From Compostimonas suwonensis (GTDB lineage: Bacteria > Actinomycetota > Actinomycetes > Actinomycetales > Microbacteriaceae), in the NCBI RefSeq assembly GCF_002797855.1, contig NZ_PGFB01000002.1, positions 1 to 64,000 of the forward strand: a DNA stretch of 64,000 nt, given 5' to 3'. Each line of letters starts with the position of its first letter. Position 1 is the first letter of the stretch. The notes beneath the pieces are model-generated. The model was not told the DNA's origin. It saw only the letters and a list, made by a program, of their open reading frames with translations, and did no database searches. Position numbers and translations under genes: made by a program. Positions 47,722 through 62,054 of the stretch are shown here, in pieces.

Positions 47722-47810
47722 TGCACGACTTCCCGGCACGACCAACACCCGCACGACCAACGGCAGCGCAGACCCACACCGGCGCCGACCACGACCACGA
47801 GGACGAACAC

Positions 47811-48041
47811 ATGAGCATTGAGTCAGCAGATCCCGGCCACGGCAACTCGCCCGCCGCATGGACGGCTGTCATCATCATGCTCGTCGCCGTGACGATCGGC
47901 ACCTTCGCCTTCTGGTTCGATCTCGCGTGGCTCGTCTGGGCCTCCGCAGCACTCCTGGTCGTCGGCCTCATCGTGGGCTGGGTGCTCTCCCGCGCCGGCT
48001 ACGGAGTCAACGGCTCGAAGTACGCCGCCAAGGTCCACTAG
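47811..48041 (+). CDS. HGxxPAAW family small membrane protein
   Basis: A 76-residue protein with the family motif HGNSPAAW (residues 10-17) just before two membrane helices (TAVIIMLVAVTIGTFAFWF and WLVWASAALLVVGLIVGWVL) and a short polar tail ending YGVNGSKYAAKVH. This family is found in the trp cluster of actinobacteria, and its function is unknown. trpC begins 4 bases after the stop. Confidence 0.88.
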   Translation: MSIESADPGHGNSPAAWTAVIIMLVAVTIGTFAFWFDLAWLVWASAALLVVGLIVGWVLSRAGYGVNGSKYAAKVH

Positions 48042-48045
48042 AGCC

Positions 48046-48816
48046 GTGTTGGACGATCTCGTCGCCGGCGCCCTCGCCGACGCAGAAGACCGCCGTGCGC
48101 TCAGACCCCTCGACCTCGTCGAGGCGGCGGCGCACGCGGCGCCGCCCGCACTCGACGCCCTCGCGGCGCTCGCACCCGCGCCCCGGGTGAAGATCATCGC
48201 CGAGGTCAAGCGCGCGAGCCCCTCGCGCGGCGCCCTCGCCGAGATCGCCGACCCCGCCTCGCTCGCCGTCTCGTACGAGACCGGGGGAGCGAGCGCGGTG
48301 AGCGTGCTCACCGAGGGCCGCCGTTTCAAGGGCTCCCTCGACGACCTCGACGAGGTGCGCGCGGCGATCTCGATCCCCGTGCTGCGCAAAGACTTCATCG
48401 CGAACCCCTATCAGGTGTTCGAGGCGCGCGCAGCGGGAGCGGATCTCGTGCTGCTCATCGTCGCCGCCCTCGAGCAGAGCAGGCTGAGCGAGCTGCACGA
48501 GCTCGTGACGGGCCTGGGCATGACGGCCCTCGTCGAGACGCACAGCGCCGAGGAGGTCGAGCGGGCCCTCGACGTCGGAGCGGCGCTCGTCGGCGTCAAC
48601 GCCCGCGACCTCTCGACCTTCGAGCTCGACCAGGATCTCTTCGGCCGTCTCGCCGACAGCATCCCCGCCGGTGTCGTGCGGGTCGCGGAGTCCGCGGTCA
48701 AGAACGCCGCGGATGTCGCGCACTACCGTTCCGCCGGGGCCGACGTCGTCCTCGTGGGCGAGGCCCTCGTCACGAGCGACCCCGTCCGAACCCTCTCCGA
48801 ATTCTTGGCGGTCTGA
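48046..48816 (+). CDS. trpC: Indole-3-glycerol-phosphate synthase
   Basis: A 256-residue TIM-barrel enzyme closing the indole ring. Catalytic and binding residues lie in [14 protein letters not shown] (Lys), [39 protein letters not shown] (Lys), [12 protein letters not shown] and [12 protein letters not shown]. It is monofunctional (no fused TrpF). The start is GTG 48046; the stop overlaps the trpB ATG (TGATG). Confidence 0.96.
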   Translation: MLDDLVAGALADAEDRRALRPLDLVEAAAHAAPPALDALAALAPAPRVKIIAEVKRASPSRGALAEIADPASLAVSYETGGASAVSVLTEGRRFKGSLDDLDEVRAAISIPVLRKDFIANPYQVFEARAAGADLVLLIVAALEQSRLSELHELVTGLGMTALVETHSAEEVERALDVGAALVGVNARDLSTFELDQDLFGRLADSIPAGVVRVAESAVKNAADVAHYRSAGADVVLVGEALVTSDPVRTLSEFLAV

Positions 48817-50024
48817 TGCCCCTGCGCGACGAAACCGGTCCCTATTTCGGCGAGTACGGCGGGCGCTTTGTGCCCGAATCGCTCATCGAGGCCCTCGACG
48901 AGCTCGCGGAGGCCTATGCGCAGGCGCGCGTCGACCCCGTGTTCGTGGCCGAGCTCGACGAGCTCAACCGCAACTACACGGGCCGCCCGTCGATCATCAC
49001 CGAGGTGCCGCGCTTCGCGGAGCACGCGGGCGGCGCTCGCGTCATCCTCAAGCGCGAGGACCTCAACCACACGGGCTCCCACAAGATCAACAACGTGCTC
49101 GGTCAGGCCCTGCTCGCCCGCCGTCTCGGCAAGACCCGCCTCATCGCCGAGACCGGAGCGGGCCAGCACGGCGTCGCGACGGCGACCGCCGCGGCCCTCT
49201 TCGGCATGGAGTGCGTCGTCTACATGGGCGAGGTCGACACGGAGCGCCAGGCGCTCAACGTCGCACGGATGAGGCTCTTGGGGGCCGAGGTCATCCCGGT
49301 CACGAACGGCTCGCGCACCCTCAAAGACGCGATCAACGAGGCGCTGCGCGACTGGGTCGCGAACGTCGACACGACCCACTACCTGCTCGGCACGGTCGCA
49401 GGCCCGCACCCCTTCCCGGTCATGGTGCGCGATTTCCACAAGATCATCGGCGAGGAGGCCCGGGCCCAGGTGCTCGAGCTCACGGGCGCCCTCCCCGACG
49501 CCGTCGCGGCGTGCGTGGGCGGCGGCTCCAACGCGATGGGCATCTTCCACGCCTTCCTCGACGACCCGGATGTCGCGCTCTACGGCTTCGAGGCCGCGGG
49601 TCTCGGCGCCGACACCGAGCAGCACGCCGCCACCATCACGCGCGGGCGACCCGGCGTGCTGCACGGCGCACGGAGCTACATGCTGCAGGACGAGGACGGC
49701 CAGACGATCGAGTCGCACTCGATCTCGGCGGGCCTCGACTACCCCGGCGTGGGCCCCGAGCACGCCTGGCTGGCCGACATCGGCCGTGCGCGCTATCTGC
49801 CGATCACCGACGCCCAGGCCATGGAGGCGCTCCGCCTGCTCACGCGCACGGAGGGCATCATCCCGGCGATCGAGTCTGCGCACGCCCTCGCGGGCGCGAT
49901 CGACCTCGGCAAGCGCCTGGGCCCGCAGAGCACGATCCTCGTGAGCCTGAGCGGTCGCGGCGACAAGGACATGGACACGGCGGCCCGCTACTTCGGCCTC
50001 TTCGACGAGGGAGCAGCCCAGTGA
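48816..50024 (+). CDS. trpB: Tryptophan synthase beta chain
   Basis: A 402-residue PLP enzyme joining indole and serine. The PLP Lys is in [18 protein letters not shown]. The indole-tunnel and phosphate sites include [16 protein letters not shown], the GGGSNAMG loop and [12 protein letters not shown]. The N-terminus ([11 protein letters not shown]) is the standard TrpB1 start. It overlaps trpC by 1 base and trpA by 4, fitting an alpha2-beta2 complex made in step. Confidence 0.98.
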   Translation: MPLRDETGPYFGEYGGRFVPESLIEALDELAEAYAQARVDPVFVAELDELNRNYTGRPSIITEVPRFAEHAGGARVILKREDLNHTGSHKINNVLGQALLARRLGKTRLIAETGAGQHGVATATAAALFGMECVVYMGEVDTERQALNVARMRLLGAEVIPVTNGSRTLKDAINEALRDWVANVDTTHYLLGTVAGPHPFPVMVRDFHKIIGEEARAQVLELTGALPDAVAACVGGGSNAMGIFHAFLDDPDVALYGFEAAGLGADTEQHAATITRGRPGVLHGARSYMLQDEDGQTIESHSISAGLDYPGVGPEHAWLADIGRARYLPITDAQAMEALRLLTRTEGIIPAIESAHALAGAIDLGKRLGPQSTILVSLSGRGDKDMDTAARYFGLFDEGAAQ

Positions 50025-50821
50025 CCGAGCACGTCTCTCCTGTCGCCACCCGGATCGCGCAGCGCGTCGCCGACGGCAGCGGGGCGCTCGTGGGCTACCT
50101 GCCCGTGGGCTTCCCCGACCTCGAGACGAGCATCGAGGCGGCTGTGGCGCTCGTCGAGAACGGCGTCGACGTGCTCGAGCTGGGTGTGCCGTACTCCGAT
50201 CCGGTCATGGACGGCCCCGTCATCCAGGCCGCGACCCAGACCGCTCTCGCGGGCGGCTTCAAGCTGCGGCACGCCTTCGAGGCGGTCGAGGCGATCACGG
50301 CCCGCGTCGACGCCCCCGTCCTGCTCATGACCTACTGGAACCCCGTCGTGCAGTACGGCGTCGACCGCTTCGCGACCGATCTCGCCGCCGCCGGGGGAGC
50401 CGGGCTCATCACCCCCGACCTCGTCCCCGACGAGGCCGACGACTGGCTCGCCGCCTCCGAGACCCACGGGCTCGACCGGGTCTTCCTCGCGGCTCCCTCG
50501 TCGACGCAGACGCGGCTCTCACGTGCCGTCGAGCTCAGCAGGGGATTCGTCTACGCGGTCTCGACGATGGGCATCACGGGCGCGCGCGCCGACGTCGACG
50601 CCGCCGCTCGTGTGCTCGTCGGGCGCCTGCGAGAGGTGGGCGCCACGAGCGCCTGCGTGGGGATCGGCATCTCCACGGCCGAGCAGGTGCGCGAGGTCAT
50701 CGGCTACGCGGACGGCGCGATCGTGGGCTCCGCCCTCGTGCGCGCGCTGTCCGAGGGCGGTGTCGATCGCGTCGCCGAGGTGGCCCGTTCACTGTCACGC
50801 GGCACGCTCAACGCCAACTAG
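50021..50821 (+). CDS. trpA: Tryptophan synthase alpha chain
   Basis: A 266-residue TIM-barrel subunit splitting indole-3-glycerol phosphate to indole. The catalytic Glu and Asp are in [58 protein letters not shown] and the phosphate site [12 protein letters not shown] are present. The GTG start overlaps the trpB stop. It is the last gene of the trp group; a -10 box for lgt overlaps its stop. Confidence 0.97.
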   Translation: MTEHVSPVATRIAQRVADGSGALVGYLPVGFPDLETSIEAAVALVENGVDVLELGVPYSDPVMDGPVIQAATQTALAGGFKLRHAFEAVEAITARVDAPVLLMTYWNPVVQYGVDRFATDLAAAGGAGLITPDLVPDEADDWLAASETHGLDRVFLAAPSSTQTRLSRAVELSRGFVYAVSTMGITGARADVDAAARVLVGRLREVGATSACVGIGISTAEQVREVIGYADGAIVGSALVRALSEGGVDRVAEVARSLSRGTLNAN

Positions 50822-50824
50822 GCT
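50819..50824 (+). promoter_or_regulatory. Candidate -10 box of lgt
   Basis: TAGGCT overlaps the trpA stop and would start a transcript about 70 bases before lgt. The -35 region does not match well. Confidence 0.3.
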
Positions 50825-50900
50825 AAATTGGCCGGGGCGGTCCACGCCCACAGTCCACACTCGGCGGCGACGCTCCACAGCATGAAAGGTGAGCATCTCG

Positions 50901-51905
50901 GTGTTTGCGACCCAGAGTCTTCTCGAGGGCATCCTCGGGCAGAGCATCCCCAGTCCCGATCCTGCGTGGCAGTCGTTCTCCGTCTGGATCTTCTCGATCC
51001 ACACGTACGCCCTGTGCATCCTCGCGGGCATCATCGTCGCCACGATCTGGACCTCGCGCCGTCTCACCAAGCGCGGGGCCGAGCCGGGCATCGTGCTCGA
51101 CATCATCCTCTGGGCGGTTCCGCTCGGCATCGTGGGCGCGCGCTTCTACCACGTGCTCACCCACCCCGGCGACTACTTCTACCCGGGTGCCGACCTGCTC
51201 AAGGTGCTGTACATCTGGGAGGGCGGCAACGCGATCTTCGGCTCGCTCATCGGCGGCGCCGTCGGCGCGTACATCGGCTGCCGGCTCACGGGCCTGCGTT
51301 TCTGGTCGTTCGCCGACGCCCTGGCTCCCGGCCTCCTGCTCGCCCAGGCGCTCGGCCGCTTCGGAAACTACTTCAACCACGAGCTCTTCGGCGTTCCCAC
51401 CAACCTGCCCTGGGGCCTCGAGATCGAGACCACCAACCCGGCGTTCCCGGTCGGGCTGCCCGAGGGCACGCTCTTCCACCCGACCTTCCTCTACGAGATG
51501 ATCTGGAACGTCGTCGGCATCGTCGTCATCCTGGTGCTCGAGCGTCGCTTCAACCTGCGCTGGGGCCGCGCCTTCGGCGTCTACCTCATCTGGTACGGCC
51601 TCGGCCGCTCGTGGTTCGAGTCGATCCGCATCGACCCGAGCGAGATCTTCCTCGGCATCCGCACCAACGTCTGGGCGGCTTTCGCGGCGATCGTCATCGG
51701 CATCGTCGTCATCGCCGTGCAGTCGCGCCGCCACACGGGACTCGAGCTGAGCCCGTACCGGCCGGGCAAGGAATGGAACCCCTCCAAACCTCAGGTAGAC
51801 TCTGACAGTACCGATTCAGACACTGAGGGCGATGGCGATGATGCCGCCCAGCTCGTCGAAACGGGTGCAGCCACTGCCACAAGCAATACCGGCTCACAGT
51901 CCTAA
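50901..51905 (+). CDS. lgt: Prolipoprotein diacylglyceryl transferase
   Basis: A 334-residue integral membrane enzyme that attaches diacylglycerol to the lipobox Cys of prolipoproteins. It has about seven membrane helices. Signature regions are IRIH-like IFSIHTYALCILAGII, GARFYHVLTH, the Lgt signature QALGRFGNYFNHELFG and YGLGRSWFESIRIDP. The last 50 residues are an acidic hydrophilic tail (DSDSTDSDTEGDGDD). I use GTG 50901 because AAAGGTGA lies 8 bases upstream; GTG 50889 would sit on that ribosome site. Confidence 0.94.
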   Translation: MFATQSLLEGILGQSIPSPDPAWQSFSVWIFSIHTYALCILAGIIVATIWTSRRLTKRGAEPGIVLDIILWAVPLGIVGARFYHVLTHPGDYFYPGADLLKVLYIWEGGNAIFGSLIGGAVGAYIGCRLTGLRFWSFADALAPGLLLAQALGRFGNYFNHELFGVPTNLPWGLEIETTNPAFPVGLPEGTLFHPTFLYEMIWNVVGIVVILVLERRFNLRWGRAFGVYLIWYGLGRSWFESIRIDPSEIFLGIRTNVWAAFAAIVIGIVVIAVQSRRHTGLELSPYRPGKEWNPSKPQVDSDSTDSDTEGDGDDAAQLVETGAATATSNTGSQS

Positions 51906-51936
51906 GGCACGGCGACCCCCGATCCTTCCCCTCGGT

Positions 51937-51949
51937 TGCGTCTGACGCA
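51937..51949. repeat. Short palindrome upstream of gltB
   Basis: TGCGT-CTG-ACGCA lies in the 149-base gap between lgt and gltB. It is a possible operator; no clear promoter boxes were found beside it. Confidence 0.3.
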
Positions 51950-52054
51950 CAGAGTTTCCTTGCACACAGGGGCTCGACAGCGTGAGACAGTGCCATCCAG
52001 ACAACGGGCCGACGTCGTCCCATCTCGGTAACTAGTTCGTGAGGACGGTACGAA

Positions 52055-58079
<6,025 letters not shown>

Positions 58080-58168
58080 TACCCTGCCTAAGGGCACGCT
58101 GCCTTCAGACATCACCCAGTGCCACTCGAGCGCCAGCCACCGGCGCAGAATCACGGAGTTGAACCACC

Positions 58169-59611
58169 ATGAGACGAGCGAAAATCGTCGCGACCCTCGG
58201 CCCGGCGACGGCCAGTTACGAAGACATCCGTTCCATCATCGATGCCGGTGTCGACGTCGCGCGGATGAACCTGAGCCACGGCAGCTACGACGTGCACGAG
58301 GGCGTCTACGCGAACGTGCGGAAGGCGGCAGAGGACTCGGGCCGCGCCGTCGCCGTGCTCGTCGACCTGCAGGGCCCCAAGATCCGCCTCGGCAAGTTCG
58401 AGGACGGCCCCTACGACCTCGCCGTCGGCGACATCTTCAAGATCACGACCGACGACGTGCTGGGCACCAAGGAGCTGTCGAGCACGACCTTCACAGGCCT
58501 GCCCGCCGACGTCTCGCCGGGCGACTACCTGCTCATCGACGACGGCAAGGTGCGCGTTCGCGTCGTCAGCGTCGACGGCAACGTCGTGACGACCGAGGTC
58601 ATCGTGGCCGGTCCCGTCTCGAACAACAAGGGCATCAACCTCCCCGGCGTCGCAGTCAACGTGCCGGCGCTCTCCGACAAGGACGAGGCCGATCTGCGCT
58701 GGGGCCTGCGCCTCGGAGCCGACTACATCGCGCTCTCCTTCGTGCGCGATGCGAGCGACATCGACCGCGTCAACGAGATCATGGCGGAGGAGGGCCGCAA
58801 GGTCCCCGTCATCGCCAAGATCGAGAAGCCGCAGGCCGTCGACGCGCTCGAGGGCATCGTCGACGCCTTCGACGGCATCATGGTCGCCCGTGGCGACCTC
58901 GGCGTCGAGCTCCCCCTCGAGGCGGTTCCGATCGTGCAGAAGCACGCCGTCGAGCTCGCCCGTCGTATGGCCAAGCCCGTCATCGTCGCGACGCAGATGC
59001 TCGAGTCGATGATCTCGAGCCCCGTGCCGACCCGCGCCGAGACCTCCGACGTCGCGAACGCGGTGCTCGACGGCGCCGACGCCGTGATGCTCAGCGGCGA
59101 GACGAGCGTCGGAGCCTACCCGACGATCACCGTGCAGACCATGGCTCGCATCGTCGATTCGACCGAGGAGCACGGCCTCGAGCGCATCCACGCGCTCGGC
59201 ACCAAGCCGCGCACCCAGGGCGGTGCGATCACCCTCGCCGCCGCCGAGGTCGCCGACTTCGTCGACGCCAAGTACGTATGCGTCTTCACCGAGTCGGGGG
59301 ACTCCGCACGACGGATGTCGCGGCTGCGCTTCCGCATCCCCATGAAGGCCTTCACGCCCGACCCCGCGATCCGCCGCCGGATGGCCCTCACCTGGGGCAT
59401 CGAGTCGTTCCTCGTCGACCGCGTGACCCACACCGACCAGCTCTTCGTGCAGGTCGACGACGTGCTCCTCGGCGAGGGCCTCGCGGTCGTCGGCGACAAG
59501 GTCGTTGTGATCTCCGGCTCCCCTCCCGGAATCGCCGGCTCGACCAACGACCTGCGCGTGCACATCGTCGGCGACGCCCACCGTGGAGTCGCACCCGCGT
59601 ACCAGTCGTAG
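58169..59611 (+). CDS. pyk: Pyruvate kinase
   Basis: A 480-residue glycolytic enzyme transferring phosphate from phosphoenolpyruvate to ADP. Key sites are KIVATLGPATASYEDI, ARMNLSHGSYDVH, LVDLQGPKIRLG, the catalytic Lys and metal ligands in VIAKIEKPQAVD and MVARGDLGVELP, and TQMLESMISSPVPTRAETSD. The length is that of the normal bacterial enzyme without an extra C-terminal domain. CGGAG lies about 10 bases before the ATG. A TACCCT box (58080-58085) right after gltD may serve as its -10. Confidence 0.98.
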   Translation: MRRAKIVATLGPATASYEDIRSIIDAGVDVARMNLSHGSYDVHEGVYANVRKAAEDSGRAVAVLVDLQGPKIRLGKFEDGPYDLAVGDIFKITTDDVLGTKELSSTTFTGLPADVSPGDYLLIDDGKVRVRVVSVDGNVVTTEVIVAGPVSNNKGINLPGVAVNVPALSDKDEADLRWGLRLGADYIALSFVRDASDIDRVNEIMAEEGRKVPVIAKIEKPQAVDALEGIVDAFDGIMVARGDLGVELPLEAVPIVQKHAVELARRMAKPVIVATQMLESMISSPVPTRAETSDVANAVLDGADAVMLSGETSVGAYPTITVQTMARIVDSTEEHGLERIHALGTKPRTQGGAITLAAAEVADFVDAKYVCVFTESGDSARRMSRLRFRIPMKAFTPDPAIRRRMALTWGIESFLVDRVTHTDQLFVQVDDVLLGEGLAVVGDKVVVISGSPPGIAGSTNDLRVHIVGDAHRGVAPAYQS

Positions 59612-59660
59612 TGCCGGCCGGCCTCGTGCTCGACGGCGCGCTCGGCGGAGGCACGGTGAC

Positions 59661-60155
59661 GTGCGTCCGCTGAGCGAGGCCGAGGTGCGCTCGGCGATCG
59701 GCAACGCCTCGCTCAGCGAGCTGCAGAGGATGTCGTTGCCCGAGGAGTTCGACTTCCTCGACTGGGAGAGCCTCGACTTCCTCGGCTGGCGCGACCGCAA
59801 AGACCCGCTGAGGGCCTTCCTCGTGGTGGCCGGGCCGGGGGAGCCGAAGGGCGTGATCCTGCGTGCCGCGACATCCCGTATGTCGTCGCGGATCGCCGCC
59901 AGCTGCATGCTCTGCCGCTCCACCCAGCCCGCCGACCAGGTCACCCTCTTCTCGGCCCGCCGCGGCGGGGACGCCGGCCGACGGGGCGACAGCGTCGGCA
60001 GCTACATCTGCGACGATCTCGGCTGCTGCGCCCTCGTGCGCGTGGCGCCGTCACGGTCGGAGCTGCACCCCGAGCCCGCTCTCGTCGTCGCGGAGCGCAT
60101 CGCCGGGCTCCGGCACCGCGCCATCCGCTTCGTCGACGGTGTCCTCGAGGTTTAG
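59661..60155 (+). CDS. FBP-type treble-clef zinc-finger protein
   Basis: A 164-residue protein. The N-terminal half is acidic and Trp-rich (EEFDFLDWESLDFLGWRDRK). The C-terminal half resembles the FBP_C treble-clef zinc finger, with CMLCRSTQP and YICDDLGCCALVR as metal ligands and ALVVAERIAGLRHRAIRFVDGV as the closing helix and strand. In other bacteria this domain is linked to ribosome or elongation-factor binding; here the role is inferred only from resemblance. GTG 59661 is used since GGAGG lies 9 bases before it. It follows pyk by 49 bases. Confidence 0.75.
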   Translation: MRPLSEAEVRSAIGNASLSELQRMSLPEEFDFLDWESLDFLGWRDRKDPLRAFLVVAGPGEPKGVILRAATSRMSSRIAASCMLCRSTQPADQVTLFSARRGGDAGRRGDSVGSYICDDLGCCALVRVAPSRSELHPEPALVVAERIAGLRHRAIRFVDGVLEV

Positions 60156-60262
60156 CGGCGGCATCCGCCTCTGCCGGTCGCGCCGATCCTTCTCGCGACG
60201 GGGCAGGTGATCCCACCCGGTTGGGGGGCGTCCGGCGGCCACGAGGGCCGTGGGGTTGTGGA

Positions 60263-60268
60263 TACTGT
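60263..60268 (+). promoter_or_regulatory. Candidate -10 box of the right-edge gene set
   Basis: TACTGT lies about 60 bases before the first of three overlapping genes. No good -35 is seen. A small GGCGG-CAT-CCGCC hairpin (60157-60169) after the FBP gene may separate the two units. Confidence 0.25.
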
Positions 60269-60328
60269 CGTCTTGAGGGGACATCTCCCGGAGGTTCGGG
60301 CGGAGGCATCCGGCTCCGACCCGCGGTC

Positions 60329-61186
60329 GTGAGCATCGTCATCTATGTGAGGAAGCGGATGGATCGCAGGCGGCTGCTCGAGACGGTCGCCGCCGTCGCC
60401 GCGGAAGCCGGGTGCGTCGACGACGTCATCGCCCCCTTCGGCTTCGAGGTCGACTCGGGTTTCGACATCGGGCGTGCGAGCCCCCAGCGCGTCTACCTCT
60501 ACGCCCGTCTGACGCAGGGCACGGATGCCGTCGCAGCCGATCATCGGATCGCGACGGCCATGCGGTCCCAGGCCGGCGGTCTCGCGCTCGCGCTGGGCAC
60601 GCCCACCGCCTATCTCAGCTTCCGTGGACGGCGGAACGCCCTCTCGCTCACGAACGGCACCGGGCACTCGGTGTTCGTCTACTACGTCCCGTCGACGGCC
60701 GAGACGCTCATCGACCAGTACGCGCGGTATCTCGTGCTGCTGCCGGCGGCCATCGCCCGCGGGGAGCTGAACGAGGCGGTGCACTTCCCGACCCGATCGT
60801 CGTGCAGGCGTTTCGTCTATCAATCGGTGCGGATGTTCCCCTCCGTGCACGGGATCGCGCTTCCTTCGGGAGCCGATGCGAGGCTCCTCGACCTCGCGCG
60901 GGCGAACGGGGCGCACGATCACGGCCGGATGCGTGTGATGCAGGAGTCGACGCCGGAGGACGAGAAGGCCTTCCACGAGATCGTGCTGCCCCTGTGCGCC
61001 GAGCTCGCCCGCGATCTGCTCGACGACGCGGAGCCGGAGACGGTGTGGCACGACTTCCACTCCGGGCGGGCCGTGTCCCTGCGCGTCGACCCCGTGGCTC
61101 TCGCGTCGCGGGCCGCTCGAGTCGCCGAGGCGTACCGCTCTGCGGGCCTGGAGAGCGACACGGAGGAGCGCAGCCATGTCGCTTGA
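60329..61186 (+). CDS. Uncharacterised protein, first gene of the kinase/phosphoribosyltransferase set
   Basis: A 285-residue cytoplasmic protein I do not recognise. It opens with a likely beta strand (SIVIYVRK) and a helix (DRRRLLETVAAVAAEAG). Mixed alpha/beta segments follow: FDIGRASPQRVYLYARL, LALALGTPTAYLSFRG, HSVFVYYVPS. A C-terminal helical half contains several His (NGAHDHGRM, VWHDFHSG) that could bind metal, but no known catalytic signature is clear. GTG 60329 keeps the first strand; ATG 60359 has AGGA 5 bases upstream and is a real alternative (275 residues). It overlaps the next gene by 11 bases, so it should work with it. Confidence 0.7.
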   Translation: MSIVIYVRKRMDRRRLLETVAAVAAEAGCVDDVIAPFGFEVDSGFDIGRASPQRVYLYARLTQGTDAVAADHRIATAMRSQAGGLALALGTPTAYLSFRGRRNALSLTNGTGHSVFVYYVPSTAETLIDQYARYLVLLPAAIARGELNEAVHFPTRSSCRRFVYQSVRMFPSVHGIALPSGADARLLDLARANGAHDHGRMRVMQESTPEDEKAFHEIVLPLCAELARDLLDDAEPETVWHDFHSGRAVSLRVDPVALASRAARVAEAYRSAGLESDTEERSHVA

Positions 61187-62054
61187 GGCCTGGGTCGGTC
61201 TGCTGGCCACGGTGGGCACCGCTCTCCTGTCGATCGCCGTCGCCGTGTGGCTGGAGTTCCGCAAACGTCGGACGTCGGGCGAGGGCACAGCCCCTTCGGC
61301 GCCGGCCGTGCTGCGTCTCGACCGCGTGCGCGCCGCAGGGGTCCTGCGCGCCGGCGTGGTCCATCATCCGCCGCTCTCGTGGGTCGACCACTCGGGAGGA
61401 GAGGCCGTGTTCGGCGGCTACTACATCGACCTGGCCCGCAGGGTCGGGCTTGAGCAGGGCCTCGAGGTGGAGTTCGTCGCGCTCGACTGGGGCGTGCTCC
61501 CGAACGCGCTCGACGACGGCGGGGTCGATCTCGTGCTCTCCATCTTCGAGACCCGTGCCCGGCTCGGCTACGCCGACTTCGTGGCCGCCTTCCACAAGAT
61601 CGGGGTCAGCGGGGTCACGAGGGAGGGGCCGAACCCCATCCGCGAGGTGGCCCAGCTGAGCGAGCCGACGACGAGGGTCGGCGTCGTGGTCGGCGAGGTC
61701 GGCTGGGAGTTCGTCGTGCACGAGCTGCGCCTGCCGCGGCATCAGATCGTCCAGGTGGACTCCGGGACGCTCAAGACGGCCTTCTCGCCGTTGCTCAGCG
61801 GAGACGCCGACGTGGCCATCGTCGACGACGTGACCTGCGCGACCTGGGTTCGCGATCATCCCGGCTATCTCCACGTCTTCACCGAGAACTCGCTCTACCT
61901 GTGCAAGAACTCCATCATGGTGCCGAAGGGCGAGCCCCATTTCGCCCGGTGGGTGGACGACGTGTTCCAGCAGGCTCGACGGGATCCGGAGATCATGGCG
62001 CTCGAGGAGCAGACCCTGGAGCTGTCCGAGGGATGGGTGAAGAGGTTCCGATGA
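61176..62054 (+). CDS. Membrane-anchored substrate-binding-protein-like (SBP family 3) domain protein
   Basis: A 292-residue protein. One membrane helix (about residues 5-27, AWVGLLATVGTALLSIAVAVW) is followed at once by EFRKRRT. By the positive-inside rule the rest then lies in the cytoplasm, unlike a normal periplasmic binding protein. From about residue 48 it matches amino-acid-type solute-binding proteins: VRAAGVLRAGVVHHPPLSW, GGYYIDLARRVG, VDLVLSIFETRARLGYADF, LLSGDADVAIVDD. There is no lipobox and no transporter gene beside it. It overlaps both neighbours (11 and 4 bases), so it probably acts with the kinase/phosphoribosyltransferase fusion, perhaps as a ligand sensor. Confidence 0.8.
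   Translation: MSLEAWVGLLATVGTALLSIAVAVWLEFRKRRTSGEGTAPSAPAVLRLDRVRAAGVLRAGVVHHPPLSWVDHSGGEAVFGGYYIDLARRVGLEQGLEVEFVALDWGVLPNALDDGGVDLVLSIFETRARLGYADFVAAFHKIGVSGVTREGPNPIREVAQLSEPTTRVGVVVGEVGWEFVVHELRLPRHQIVQVDSGTLKTAFSPLLSGDADVAIVDDVTCATWVRDHPGYLHVFTENSLYLCKNSIMVPKGEPHFARWVDDVFQQARRDPEIMALEEQTLELSEGWVKRFR

Noticed and set aside
47698-47810. Trp attenuator or T-box in the trpCBA leader
   Set aside because: No leader peptide with tandem Trp codons and no T-box sequence could be found.
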